Shown here: positions 19,185-31,476 of the stretch, one piece after another
Position numbering within the stretch: the stretch's first letter is position 1
Layout of the letters: every line of letters begins with the position of its first letter
Assembly (NCBI GenBank): GCA_023105745.1
Contig: JALGQZ010000018.1
Coordinates: forward strand, 10,367,338 to 10,431,337
From: Austropuccinia psidii
Lineage: Eukaryota; Basidiomycota; Pucciniomycetes; Pucciniales; Sphaerophragmiaceae
Direction: 5' to 3'
DNA: 64,000 bases
Position numbers and translations under genes: made by a program
Notes under the pieces: model-generated
Databases searched by the model: none
What the model saw: only the letters and a program-made list of their open reading frames with translations
Told to the model about the DNA's origin: nothing

Positions 19185-21416
19185 ATGGTGCATACCAGAA
19201 ATGGAAGCAACTATTCAGTCCAACCAGATGGATGTGGACAAGGAAGAGGCAAGACCAACTCCAGAAGTGCTAAATCTTCCACAAGAAAGACACATCTGGA
19301 GGATGCCAGAGTTGCCCCCCATTCCCCAAGGTCTGTACCAACAGATTTTGGCGTGAATTCTGATCCTGAACTAATTCATGATATTATTTTGAGGGCTGAA
19401 CCATGTTCAAGTGGCAGCAATAGAAATATATCAATGCCAGTACAAAAATTGGTTCAGAGCAGCCAACGAAGAGGAGTGGGAAATATGCCCAAGCCTTTGG
19501 CAGGGGGCCATGAACTCTTACTTACACATCAAGAGCTTTCTGGGTCAGGAGAAGACCATAGAACTCTTAGGAGGATGGAGCCCCCTATTTTGCAAAGACA
19601 AGGTCAAAAAGATAAAGAATTGGTTGAAGAACCAAAGTCTTTTATCTATAGACCAGAAGAAAGAGTTGGAAATGACTCCAGCTTTGGAGACAGAGGCACC
19701 AGTGGCGTCCACCAGCTCCAAACCAGCTCCAGAATTGTCCAAGGACAAGCCCAAGGGACCTCAGAAGAAGCAGAAATGTCCCAAGAACCATCAAGGAAAA
19801 GGAAAAGGCAAAGCCAATTGGCACAGACCTTACCCACAAGGGTACAGGATCCCCAAATTGGAGCCTTCAGCCGTGGACAGTGCCTTCAATATGGCCAGGA
19901 CTCTGATGGAATTCACAGCCAAAGAGCAGGAAAGGATGAACAGAAACTTTCCACGGAAATAATTGGTGTACAGACTAGTATTAATGTAGAAATTGGTAAA
20001 CTTGATGGAAAGTTAACTAAAATTGCATCAGATATAGTTGAATTAAAGAAAAATGACAAGAAATACTTTGAATTGCACCAAGTGACAAATGCCAAACTTG
20101 ACTCAATTACCAATTCTTGCATAAGAATTGAAAACATGTGCCACGTTCAGCATGAGGAGATGGAAGATATTTCTATTTTTAAAATGAATGATCAACTTAA
20201 GACTCTGCAAGACCATGTCTTGAAGATAGTTGAGAATACCAATCAATTTGCTATACACTTAGCAAAAAGTTACAGTGAAAGGCAAAAGTTGAAGAATGAA
20301 ATAATTGCAAGTGTGGAACAAATTCATAAGAATCATGAACCACATATGCCAAGACATTCTACACCTTTAACTGAAGAAAACCTTTCTGTTAAAGAAAGTC
20401 TCACCCCATTCTTGGGAGAAAATGCCTACTCTGTAAGAGATATTCCCAAAATAGAAGAATGGCCAACATTCTCTGGTGAAGGAGAATACAACCACATTGA
20501 ATTCATCAGGACTATTGATATGTTGCAAGAAGACTTTAATATACCTGATGAAATCATAGTGGGAAAATTACACTGTCTGTTTACCAGAACTGCAAAGAAA
20601 TGGTATTACAAAATGAGGATTGATCATGGTAAACATGATTGGTCTTGGTGGAAATCTGAAATGATTACAAAATGGGCCAATAATTCTTGGAGGATTAAAA
20701 TAGAAAATGCCTTTGAAAATGCCATTTTCAACTCAGAGAAAGATAAACCACTTACTTGGTTCTTCAAAAAAAAAGACAGATTATCTGCCTTACAACCAGC
20801 TATGTCTGACACTATGATTAATATGAAAATATTAAGAAAGTGTGGAGGAGAATTGGAACATGCTATCAAAAGCAGATGTGTAGAACCCTGTTCAACAGAA
20901 GACTACATCAATGTTATGGAAGATATCATTGCCAGAACAAGAATCGGTAAAACTTGGTCTAAAATCCCAACAGAATCCAAGATGACCTCTAAGATTCCCA
21001 GAGAGGATAAAAGACCAGAAAAACCTGTCTTAAAGTGTCATAAATGTGGAAGCACTTCACATTTAGCCAACACTTGCACAAAAAAGACAAAACTTAATGA
21101 AGTTCAAGTCATTGAAGAGATTCAGTGTACTGAAGAGAAGGAAGAATCTGATCAATATTCTGCAGTCTCTGAAGATACACCAGTAGAGGACTATCCCATT
21201 GAAGACATCACAGCTTTTTTTGAGGTCACAGAAGTCCATACCCACTTGCCACAGTACAGTGAGGATCGCTGCAACCTGACCAATATCCAAGATGCCAGAA
21301 TGTGTAAAACAAAACCTGCTAGAGGAAGGGGTTATACTGCTGGAGCATCCTGTATCACATCAGTTTTGATGAGTGATATTGAAGCCAAAGTAAATTTGGA
21401 TACAGGGGCATTTTGA
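19185..21416 (+). pseudogene. E2 gag ORF2 up to the protease active site
   Basis: Starts MVHTRNGSNYS (the ATG at 19185; an in-frame GTG lies six bases before). Residues up to about 260 lie over ORF1 and look disordered. Then come a long helical coiled-coil region (about 19970-20340), the capsid-like start EWPTFSGEGEYNHIEFIRTID, a Trp-rich helix, and the knuckle CHKCGSTSHLANTC at 21036-21077 followed by an acidic linker. It runs straight into protease: LDTGAF, then TGA at 21414-21416, then TCVG in the same frame. So gag and pol were one frame, interrupted here by a single stop three codons after the catalytic Asp. Confidence 0.85.
19201..19962 (+). pseudogene. E2 gag ORF1, overlapping ORF2
   Basis: ORF1 frame begins with MEATIQSNQMDVDKEE 16 bases after the ORF2 start and is open for 51 codons to a TGA near 19354. 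After two more stops it is open again from 19411 (183 codons) to TAA at 19960-19962. It contains LWQGAMNSYLHIKSFLG, LLGGWSP, a Lys/Pro-rich stretch, PYPQGYRIPK and a helix with NMARTLMEF. The blocks match E1b ORF1 and, more distantly, E1 ORF1. ORF2 is again the -1 frame. The middle stops could be decay or an intron; I could not find splice sites that keep the frame. Confidence 0.65.
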
Positions 21417-22664
21417 ACTTGTGTGGGCAAAGATTATCTCCAAATTATACTTCCTGGATGGAAGAACCATCTGTTACCAATAGAAGGTGTACAATTTAGT
21501 AGTGCCAGTAACAATATGTACCCCTTGGATATATTAGACACTAATCTTGTATTCCCACACCCAGCAGGAAGTGTAAGGATGAAAACTGAAATTGTTGTAA
21601 TGGATAATTGCACATCTCAGCACATCATTCTTGGAAATGATGACTTGAATATCTCTGGTATTGACATCAATAACCATAAAGACAGATATTTCACAATTGG
21701 GGATAACAAAAGACAAAACTTTGCTTTTTCCAATATGCCAAAACAAATATCTGTGGTATCTTCTGTCAAAGATACTTATAAAAATGAATTTGTGTCTAAT
21801 CAACTTGTTGACGCACAGATTAATCCATCTTTGTCACCAAAAATGAGGAATGAACTTATTGACATGTTATACACATACAATACTGCATTTGCCTCTGATA
21901 ATGAACCATTAGGTGCTATAAGAGGACATGAAGTTGATATTACTCTTAATATTGACAGACCATATCCCCCAGTACTTAGAAGACCAGCTTATCCAGCCAT
22001 TCCCAGAGCTAGAGAAGCCTTGGAGAAACATATCAAAGAGTTAATTCAACTTGGTGTACTAAGGAAAGTAGGCCATAATGAGGAGGTTGAAGTGACAACA
22101 CCTGTTATCATTGCTTGGAATAATGATAAGTCAAGAATGGTTGGGGATTTCAGAGCATTGAATACCTACACAGTTCCAGATAGGTATCCAATCCCTAGAA
22201 TACAAGAAACCTTGACTCAATTATCCAAAGCCACGTATATAACATCAATGGATGCATTGAAAGGCTTCCATCAAAATGTTTTGACGCCTAAAGCTAAGAA
22301 ATTACTTAGAATCATCACTCACTGTGGTATTTTTGAGTATCTTAGAATGCCATTTGGCATTAAAAATTCTCCATCTCATTATCAAAGAATGATGAATACC
22401 ATCTTCCCCACAGAATTGTCTGAAGGATGGCTTATCATTTATATTGATGATATTATCATATGTTCTGACTCATGGTCTTTACACCTTGAAAGACTTGCAA
22501 GAGTACTTCACAAAGTTGCAGAAGTGAATATGAAAATTTCACTTAAGAAATGCAACTTTGGTTTTTAAGAACTTAAAGCATTAGGACATGTTGTTTCTGG
22601 TTTAAGCTTGGGTATTGAAAAAAATAAAGTGGCAGCAGTACTGCTTAATCCAATACCCCATAAT
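21417..22664 (+). pseudogene. E2 protease C-terminal part and reverse transcriptase
   Basis: RT blocks in order: RYPIPRI, SMDALKGFHQ, MPFGIKNSPSHYQ, and the metal site IIYIDDIIICS near 22436-22468. TAA at 22566-22568 interrupts NFGF-ELKALGH where E1 has Gln, so a CAA to TAA change is likely. A one-base frameshift follows in a run of seven A near 22662, just before [13 protein letters not shown]. Confidence 0.88.
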
Positions 22665-24894
22665 AAAAAAAGAAATGATGTCTTTCCTTGGATTTGCTAG
22701 TTACTATAGACAACATTTGAAAGACTTTGCAATTCTAGCCAAATCACTCTATAGAATCTGTGATCAACAGACTGTATTTGAGATGACACAGGAAAGAATT
22801 AAATCTTATGAGAAGATAGAGAAAGCCTTTACAGAAGCACCTTTACTCCTCATGCCTGACTGGAATATTCCTTTTAAGTTGTACATTGATGCATGTGGAG
22901 ATGGATTAGGGGCAGCCCTACATCAAGTCCAAATTATTGATGACAAACCTACAGAAGGATGAGTTTGTTATATCTCAAGGCAAATCAAACCAACAGAATC
23001 CAGACATGGTGCAAGCTAAATGGAGTGCTTATGTTTGGTATGGGCACTTGAGAAATTACACTATTACCTTGATGGCAGTGTTTTTGAAGTGATAACTGAC
23101 TGTAATGCAGTAAAATCACTTCTTAACATGAAAACTCCCAACAGACATATGTTGAGATGGCAAATAGCTATTCAAGAATATAGAGGAAACATGACTTTAG
23201 TTCATAAAGCAGGAAACATTCACAAGAATGCTGATGGACTTAGTAGATGGGCTTTAGCCAACACTCCTGATAACCCAGCTTATGTACCTTTGGAAGCTGA
23301 ACCACAGATTCCAATTGAAGGAATTAACATAACTGATATTGGAGCTGAATTCTTTAAAGAGGTCAGAGAATCTTATAAACAAGACAAGAATTGCCATATC
23401 TTGACTTCTTTATTAGATAAGGACTGCAAAGATACATCTTTAGTTAATGCACTTTATGAAGTTTGGAAAAATTCCTATTCTGAGGGAAGGTTTCACTTGT
23501 TTGATGGGATCATTTACCATAGAACAAAACATTCTTGTGTTATGACATTGTGCAGTAGATTACTTATCAATACCATTCTTCATGAATGTCATGATAGTAT
23601 CTACTCTGGACACCTATCAGCAGACAGAAAACTTGAAAAAGTGAAGAACTGTGCATGGTGGCCATCTTGGAGAAAAGAAACCATTGAATATTGCCACACC
23701 TGTGACAGATGCCAAAAAGAAAACATGAGTACAAGCAAGAAATTTGGATTAATGATCCATATTCAAGAACCAAAATCCCCTTGGGAAGTTGTTCACATGG
23801 ATTGGGTCACAGCACTTCCTCCAATTGGTGACAAAAGCTATAATGCTTGTTTAGTCATTCTAGACAGATATAGCAAAACTCCCATATTCTTACCATGTCA
23901 TAAAGATGACACTGCCATGGATACAGCTCTTCTTTTATGGAGTAGAGTTATTTCTCATACAGGATTATTTAAGAATATCACAAGTGACAGAGATCCCAAG
24001 TTCACATCTTCACTTTGGACCAATCATCCTAAATTGTTTGGGACTAAGTTATCATTCTCTACAGCATATCACCCTCAAACAGATGGGCTAGCAGAGAGGA
24101 TGATTCAAACTTTAGAAGACATGATCAGGAGAGTCTGTGCTTATGGATTAGAATTCAAAGACTCAGATGGCTTTACCCATGACTGGTGCACTCTGATACC
24201 TGCATTAGAATTGGCATACAAGACATCAGTCCATTCTTCCACAGGACAAACTCCTGCTATGTTAGAAAAAGGATGGAATCCAAGACTCCCAGCAGACACA
24301 CTGAGGAAACACTTGATTGACATTCATCCTACAGCTTCCAGCTTCAAGGTAATGCTTTAGAAAGTAAAACACCATGCAAAACAAAGTATGGATGATGCTT
24401 TTGATTATGAAAAGCAGAAGTGGGACAAGAGTCATAAAGTACCAGACTTCAAAGTAGGGGACTTAGTTCTAGTTTCAACCTTGAATTTTAATAATATCAA
24501 AGGCCCAAAGAAACTTAAAAATTCTTATGCAGGACCTTTTTTTATTGTTGCTTTACATGGAACCAATGCAGTTCAAGTGGAATTGAGTGGTCAATTGGAA
24601 AATAAACACCCCACCATTCCAGTCAGCTTGATAAAGCCTTATCAACCAGCTGACAAAGAATTGTTTCTTTTAAGAAACCCAACTCCTTTAACTGTACCAC
24701 CTGTGGAAAAGAATGAAGACAAAAAGATAAAGAAAGTCATTAAAGAAAGGAGACTTAGGGGTAAAAATCAGAGAGAATATCTTGTCAGATATAGAAATAC
24801 AGTACATGAAGATGAATGGATGGCAGAATCAGAAATACCTTACTCAAATAAACTCTTGAGAAGATTTAGACATGAAAGAAGGCCACAAGCCTGA
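22665..24894 (+). pseudogene. E2 RNase H and integrase with chromo-like tail
   Basis: RNase H is intact at its first Asp ([18 protein letters not shown]) and ends NADGLSRW. Integrase has the HHCC region (HDSIYSGH to CHTCDRC), catalytic Asp in MDWVT and SDRDPKF and Glu in LAERM. The tail has a GPF domain (NSYAGPFFIVALHG) and REYLVRYRNTVHEDEWM, resembling a chromodomain core. In-frame stops are TGA 22960-22962, TAA 23017-23019 (Gln in E1) and TAG 24358-24360. Apart from these the frame is continuous. Confidence 0.88.
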
Positions 24895-25021
24895 TTATGT
24901 CTATAAATGTGCTTTGAATTACTTGATCTGAGTAATGTAAAGAGGTTGGACAGTGGACATTAAGCCACTTTGTGGCCTTATTATTTTATCACTAATAAAA
25001 TTGTAGTACAATTTTATTTTT

Positions 25022-25034
25022 TGGTGGGAGGGAA
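25022..25034 (+). promoter_or_regulatory. Polypurine tract of E2
   Basis: TGGTGGGAGGGAA touches the start of the 3' LTR, in the expected place for plus-strand priming. Confidence 0.75.
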
Positions 25035-26959
25035 TGTGATCCTTGAGGTATATTTTACATACCCAAATAGGCCACAATTATCTTAAAAAGCAATTTTGAA
25101 TTATACATAACTCATAAATCATGCATATATTCAAAATTCATCATTTTTGATTTCAGAAAAGATGAATAACTTTTTATTGAGTAAGTAAATCCATGGATTT
25201 AAGGCCAGATTTGGATTCTACACAAAACTTCACCTAGGGTAGCTCCATAGAGTGAATAAGCTCAAATTAACTCTTTGAGGTGGTAATATGGAAAATACTT
25301 CAATACCACATCATCAATACCACATAAAAGATCCGTCAAAATTTTTGTTTTTCTTAATTTCACGCCAAAATAATGGGAAAGTGAGAAATCCCATGTTACA
25401 TATACACTAAGAGTAGTGTTATGCATGTTTTGAGCACTTAATATCATGGTATTCTTACATGGACGTTTGGTACACCCATAGTGGATATCTCACTTTAAGC
25501 TTAAATTACTATTTTGACGTAAAAAATAGGCAAGGGGGACAAAAGACATCAAAGAGAGCCAGGGTACCCAACTTCTGAGGACTCAGAGGCGTGGATAGCT
25601 CCAAAGCTTGGTTCCATGGCTGATCTAGACCCAATTGGTAAACTAAACCTCCTTGGGAACTTGGTTACCATGTCACAACTACTGTAAATCTTAAGAAAAT
25701 AGCAAATAACCTGCTATTTTGACGTGCCAAGGAGGTAAAGAGCTGCTTGGACTCCTGTAACCACGTCAATTCTTAATGACTTTCCATGGATAAACCCCAA
25801 AAGAGTAATTCAAACCCTTTTTGGACTTGTATCCATTGATTTACCTCATAGCAACCAGTGAAACACCCATATTTGCAATTCTACATAGAAATGAGGTAAA
25901 AACTTCAAAACTTCATTAAAAATACAATTCTTAATGAATCTTTCTGAAACCTTCAGGACCAATGGAGAAATGTATTATCTATGGTACAACCAAAAAGAAT
26001 TACAGTTCTACTAACAAAATTAAAAGTTTTACTTACAGTCCATTTTTGATCATTCTACGTGAAACACTGAATCTTCAAAAATTCACAGTAATTAAAACCT
26101 GTGATGAAATTGGCAATAACATTGATAACTTTGAGAAATAAATGATTATTTTGGAATAAAAGAATATTTACAGATGTTACCCTTTTTATTTTTAACCATA
26201 TTGGGGTTGGTAGTCATGTAAAAGCATCAATTAAGTAATTATGATAACTTACGTGACAACAGATGATGCAATCATTAATCCAAAAAGGTTTATTGTTTTC
26301 TCACTCACTGGTTTTTCAGTTTGCTCGATGGCACGCCTCTGTAAGCTGTTGTTGACTTAAAAGAAGCCTCTTCTTGCTGTTTTTTCCACATCATCATCAT
26401 CTTATTATCATTTTATATCATTGTTACCAACAAGTAAGTATTAGTTAAGCTATTCTTAAGTGTTTTAAATCTTTCAGAATCAATCAGAAAGACGTCAAAT
26501 CATATAATCCAACTATATATTGTTGTAATCCTGCTATAAATCATTTTGATCCCTTAAATCTAAAATTCTACGTCAAATTTCTCTACTTTTATCTATCAAT
26601 AAGTTCTTTGGAGTATTAGTGAGTCATTTATCTTTAATTCTTCAAGTTTTTCTCTAGTAATAGTTTTCTTCAAGGATTAGCTTTATAATTATTCTTGCAA
26701 AAGATAATTATATATTAAAATAATTTTATTATGTTAATAAAAGAAGTTTTTATTATTAAATTCTTCTTGTAATTGATTCTTGTAGACAATTACTTGCTCA
26801 CTGTTAAAATCACTAGTAGTGCTTAACACGTGAAAGAAATAATTCTCTAATTATTTAATTGTGGTTATAATAATATTATATTATTATATTTCATAAGAAC
26901 AGACATAGTACTGTTGATTAATAGTAATATTATCATCAGTTTCATAGTCACATCTTACA
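25035..26959 (+). repeat. E2 3' LTR
   Basis: 1925 bp, starting TGTGATCC and ending CTTACA; aligned end to end with 16664-18589. The first 220 bases show more differences than the rest. Confidence 0.93.
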
Positions 26960-27487
26960 AGCATCTTGAATTTTTGAGACAGAGATTAATTGTTCCTAAG
27001 CTTTCCCCAAATTATGTAAGACAAAATCTCAGGAGGAAGCTGAATACTGACCAACTGAAGATCCAATAAAATTCCTTGAGTACTGTTGATATAGCATTGA
27101 AGATTATCATTAAAATCCAGTTTATGCCAATTAATCCAAACCCTTCCCTTATTAATATTTCTTTTTGACACATAGTGTTTGTTGATGCACGACTATAAGA
27201 GATTGGTCTTATCAGAAATTTCAGGTTTGATGACCTCCAGAAAAACTTGTGGATTAATAAGGGAGGTTATTAATGTGATTGCTTCAAAGCTTAACTTCTT
27301 CAATAAATTGACACATCCTGTCCTACAGAATCTTCACAAACATCCAGAAGATCCCAAGAAAAAAGAATAAAATGCATTTTTAGGTTCCATTAAGTATAGT
27401 TGGCCCCATCAAGAAGAGGTATGTATTATTCTTCTTTGTTTAAATTTTTATGAGATGTTTCTTTTTATCCACCATTTTTGAGATAGA
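26960..27487 (-). pseudogene. Copia1 gag, N-terminal part
   Basis: On the minus strand near 27420-27360 the sequence reads LLDGANYT, stop, WNLKMHFI, matching the copia gag start (usual pattern DGxNYxxWxxxM). 26986-27171 encodes LDFNDNLQCYINSTQGILLDLQ, the mid-gag helix pattern of UBN2-type copia gag, and continues across E2 into 16663. Several stops are present. Confidence 0.65.
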
Positions 27488-28132
27488 GGGAGTGTCAAGA
27501 TTGCAAATATGTGGGAGTCTTAGAAACTAATGTGAATTAAATTAGAGATATTTCCAAAGATACAATTAAAACAAGTAGAATAATAAACACAACTAAGGGT
27601 GGATTAAAAGTGTGAATATAAATGAGATAAGGACAAGAATGTGACAACTGTGATCAACAAACACCGTAATACATGACTAGTTTGTTGGACAAATAATACT
27701 AGACTATACCTGTGATAAGCTAAGAGGCAACAAGTTAAAAATAGATAGAAACAAGTAAAGACATTAAGAGAAGGAGAGTAACGAAAGGAGGAAAGAAAAG
27801 AAGGAGAGTAGGATAACTAAGGAGGAATAAGAAAACAAAGGAGAGGATAATTACTCCTTTTTTAGCTGAGTTAAGGATTAAAATATTAGCATTTTTGATC
27901 ATGAACATGGCAATATGAATGATGTAATATGGGAGTGTTTGAGGCTTTTGCTTCTGTAACTGTCCATCATGTCAACCAAATTAATTGGTTGATTTGCTAA
28001 TTCTAAGAAGGAGAAGGCTCCTTTTATCTTCTGGGGTAGTGGAAAGTTGCTTACCTCTTCACACAACAATAGAGTGAAATTTATAAATACTGTAGGCTGG
28101 TTTGTGTCTCTATACACTCAATAAAGACTGGT
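27488..28132 (+). repeat. Candidate degraded LTR beside Copia1
   Basis: Begins TGTCAAG directly after a purine-rich GAGATAGAGGGAG and contains CAATAAAG near its right end. The right boundary is lost where the next LTR fragment starts. It may belong to a copia element; the orientation relative to Copia1 gag is puzzling, so the call is weak. Confidence 0.35.
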
Positions 28133-29100
28133 TGTGGGCAGAGATGTGGCTTTAGAACCACAAGCTGTCATTTTTACTCTATAAAGGAGAAAGGGTTTTT
28201 GCCAATGAAGTTTACAGGCGTGTCCCAGTGCTCCTGATGCATTACAAACTGTACAGAATATTCCTTCATTATTTTTATTTTTCAGGTTATGAGAAATTCA
28301 AGGATAAACAGCATTTAATTCAATTATATGGACAGGTGTCCCAAAGTAAGATCCAATACTGGTTAGTGTGGGATTATAATCTTAAAAACTGAACATCTTT
28401 GTTTGTTTACAAGATAGAGAGCTCAAAAGTGGTCCATTTATATGCCTTCATGGGTTCTACAAAATGCACAATTATTTTGTATAGCTAGCATGAAATATGA
28501 AAAGGTTATACCAATTCTAAATTCCATTATTGATTTGTGGGTTTGTTTTGAATCCTGTATTAAGCTGTCTTTCTCCATAATGTTTCTTCTAGATGAGCTA
28601 TTAAGAAATTAATGGGACTACTAGAAAGCCATGATTGTTCTTTTTCTAAAGAGACCCCACTTCAGGTATTTCACACCAAAGCTGCAGAAGTTAGATGAGA
28701 GATTAAAGTTTTGTTCACTCTCATTTGGTATATTTTTATCTATAACCTCTGTCTTTGTGATGCTAGCATAATTTGGATGGCACCATCAGATAGTCCTGAT
28801 TTAGATCTTTGGTTTGAATACCCATTTGATGGGGTTCTTCACCTTCCTCTGGATTTAAAATGGAGGGTGAAAATCAAGGTTTATGCTCACTTCTTGTTTT
28901 GAGCTGAAATAACTCTGCCATTACTTTTCCTATGGTTATGGGAGTTTTATCTTTGGAAAGAGGTATATTTCCCCATCAATTTGATGCCCTTTATGAGAAT
29001 TTTCTAATAAGTCCACCTTTAGTGGGCATTATTTCTCTACCATTGTTTCATGGTACTTTGGTGTCATGCTTGTGCTCTGGTCTTGAGTCACAGGCTTACA
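28133..29100 (-). repeat. Degraded, truncated LTR of the E1 family
   Basis: Matches the E1-family LTR from the palindrome region (CAGAGATGTGGCTTTAGAACCACA) to the end, which reads GAGTCACAGGCTTACA instead of CTGACA. Many substitutions make it clearly older than the other copies. The first third of the LTR is missing. Confidence 0.75.
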
Positions 29101-29147
29101 AGAAGGCTTTTTTTACTGATATGCAACCTTTCATTAAGGAACATTAT

Positions 29148-30677
29148 TGTAACAGGGGCTCTTGGACAGAAAAAAAAGAGTGACCTGGCACTCAGCAATC
29201 AGGGAACTCACTTGGAAGACTCCAAAAGAATAAAGAAAATGAAAATAAAGAATTGAATTTCTCTAAGAAGAATGAAAGTACAAAGATGGGATGCAACAAG
29301 AGAAATGGGAAGCCAAATGGCCAAAGAGCCAACCAGGTAAGTCCTTAATAACTTTTTCAACCTGCCAAAAGGAACAATGGAATTAGTAAGGATATGACTA
29401 CCAAATATCCATTGACAGGCAAAGAAAGAAAAGAGAAAAGGTGGTAAATGACTGACTTGATTATATCAGTATTCACTTAACAAAAATGGTAAGATAAATA
29501 ATGATAAAATAAAATCAAAGTATATTAATTAACTGGGCAAAAACCCCCCAGGTTCAAAGGAGGCTGGTATATGTGAAAAGTTGAGAGCTTGACTCCTTCA
29601 GGCTGGCAGCTGGTCTGTATTGAATACTGGAAGCTGTATTTATTGTCTGATGGAGTGTATACCTTTCCAGATTGGGGAATGAACTGTGTTGAATGATTTT
29701 CCCATTATGCATGAATGAAATACAAGTCCTGAAGAATCTAGACTGTATTGAAATGAATGTGGTTGCCAATTTGCATTGATGGAGCATTGACAGTTGACAG
29801 CTTGTTTTGGAACTGCCTCTTTAATAATATCCCTTGATAATTAAAAGCCAGTATTCCCTTGGAGGAATACTGTGAGTGAGAATAACCATTGGAGGCTTGA
29901 TGGTGTCATTGGTACTTGAGATTATGACACTTGCCCTTGAGCCTTGATCAATCCTCTGGAAGGTGTGCCTTGATGACCTGTTGAAAAGTTGAAATAACCA
30001 TTTAAAATTGCCGCCATTGGATTTCTGCTAAAAAAAGATGCATAATGGTGTATAACACCATATATGGCACTTTTGGTTACTGGAGGTTGAAATGGGCCAA
30101 AGGTCTTTTGAGGTGATGTCAGGAGGATATGAATGAAATTTGTGTGTTGGAAGGCTTCAGAGGTGAGAGAGTGTCTTTTCAGTATTTGGCCATTTTTGGG
30201 TTTTTGGCTAAATACAGTTAATACAGCTTAAAAAATGTATTTGCATCAAAGTGCACAAAAATGCGCAAAATGCACAAATCTGGCAGTTAAGCCCCAAAAG
30301 GCCTGATATGGCCTTTTGGGCATATTTCGCATAATACCTGAGAAATATGGCCTAAATGGGTTAATACAGCCAAATGTGCAAAAGTGCGCAAACTGTATTT
30401 AAAGATTAAAAGGCCAAATACAGGATTTTGGGCTGTATTTTCCCTGTTGTATGGAAAATACCCAAGCTGCATAAAAGCAAAGAGACAGCCTAGAATGGCT
30501 TGATAATGGTGAAGGGGCCAAGTTGGCCCCAGATCATAAAATGACCATTAAGGCCATAAAACATGACAATGGACAATTTGGCCCATGATTATGGATATGG
30601 CCAAATTTCTATATATTGGATATGGCATGGATATGCCATATTGAGGTCCAAGAGGGTCTATTTCCATGGTTGTGACA
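29148..30677 (-). repeat. E3 3' LTR
   Basis: 1530 bp, plus-strand start TGTAACAGGGGC and end TTGTGACA. Aligns over its length with 38635-40137. Confidence 0.92.
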
Positions 30678-30692
30678 GTACCCCCCACCTTG
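30678..30692 (-). promoter_or_regulatory. Polypurine tract of E3
   Basis: The minus strand reads AAGGTGGGGGGTAC immediately before the LTR start TGTCACAACC. Confidence 0.75.
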
Positions 30693-31476
30693 AAATTGTG
30701 AGCTCCTGAGCACTAATACAAGGTGAAGCCTGTTGAGGCTATTGAACAGGGTTTTGAGAGAGGGATAATGAGGAGTTCTTGTCAGGAAAATTAACTTTGA
30801 TACTGATATTAAAATGTTGTAATATGATGTGGGACTTGATTGATCTTCTTTTGACATGGGCTTCAAGATTTGATGATGAATGAAATGAATGATAATCTTG
30901 ATGTGAAATTTGACATGATAAGAAAAAATTCAAGATGAAAATAAGAATAAAAATAAAAGAATGAAAATGAAAATAAGAAAAGAAAAAATAAAAGAGAAAT
31001 GAATCTTGAGGAGCTTCCAATCTTCATTACAGAGGTTCATAACTGATTTTGAAATTGGCCAAGGACCTGGAAAGAGAACTTTGATGCCAGGTTCTCACAA
31101 AGTGGCCAAGGTGTTGTTTTGACAGATTGTAGACCCCTCAGGGAAGTGCACACCAGGAGAGGAACTTACCTTTGGTAATTACCACTCCTGCCAGTGCAAC
31201 AAAAAAATGAATTTGTTGAAAGAATGACTTGGAATTGGAAAGACCTGGAAGTGAAATGAAAAAATGAATGGTCCATTTGCCCAAGTGAAAAATGGCCATA
31301 ATTTTGGAATTGATGTTGAAATCCAGGCCAAAGATCTGTATCCAAAAATTGCAGAATGCGCACAGAGTGGCCAAGGTGATGCTTACAACCGAAAAGAGTA
31401 GAATACCCCTAAAGGTGCATACCAGGAGTGGGACTTACTTTTGGTAATTCCTCTCCCCACCAAGCACCATAAAAAA
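30693..31476 (-). repeat. E3 3' noncoding region with a direct repeat
   Basis: No gene supported between the chromodomain end and the purine tract. Two related blocks lie about 275 bases apart: near 31090-31200 and 31366-31470, both running GGCCAAGGTG ... GTGCAYACCAGGAG ... ACTTAC(C/T)TTTGGTAATT. The second block overlaps the end of the chromodomain frame, so the first looks like a degraded duplicate. Confidence 0.5.

Larger units (their letters stand above)
16664..26959 (+). mobile_element. Complete Ty3-type LTR retrotransposon E2
   Basis: Both LTRs (16664-18589 and 25035-26959), primer-site candidate, gag, pol and a purine tract are present. It is flanked by AGCAT at 16659-16663 and 26960-26964. 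The two LTRs differ by a few percent by eye, so it is fairly young. Pol carries five in-frame stops and one frameshift, but key catalytic residues of RT, RNase H and integrase are intact. It sits in the gag of Copia1. Confidence 0.95.

Noticed and set aside
19354..19411. An intron joining the two open parts of E2 ORF1
   Set aside because: GTGAAT...GGCAG sites exist but joining them leaves the ORF1 frame.
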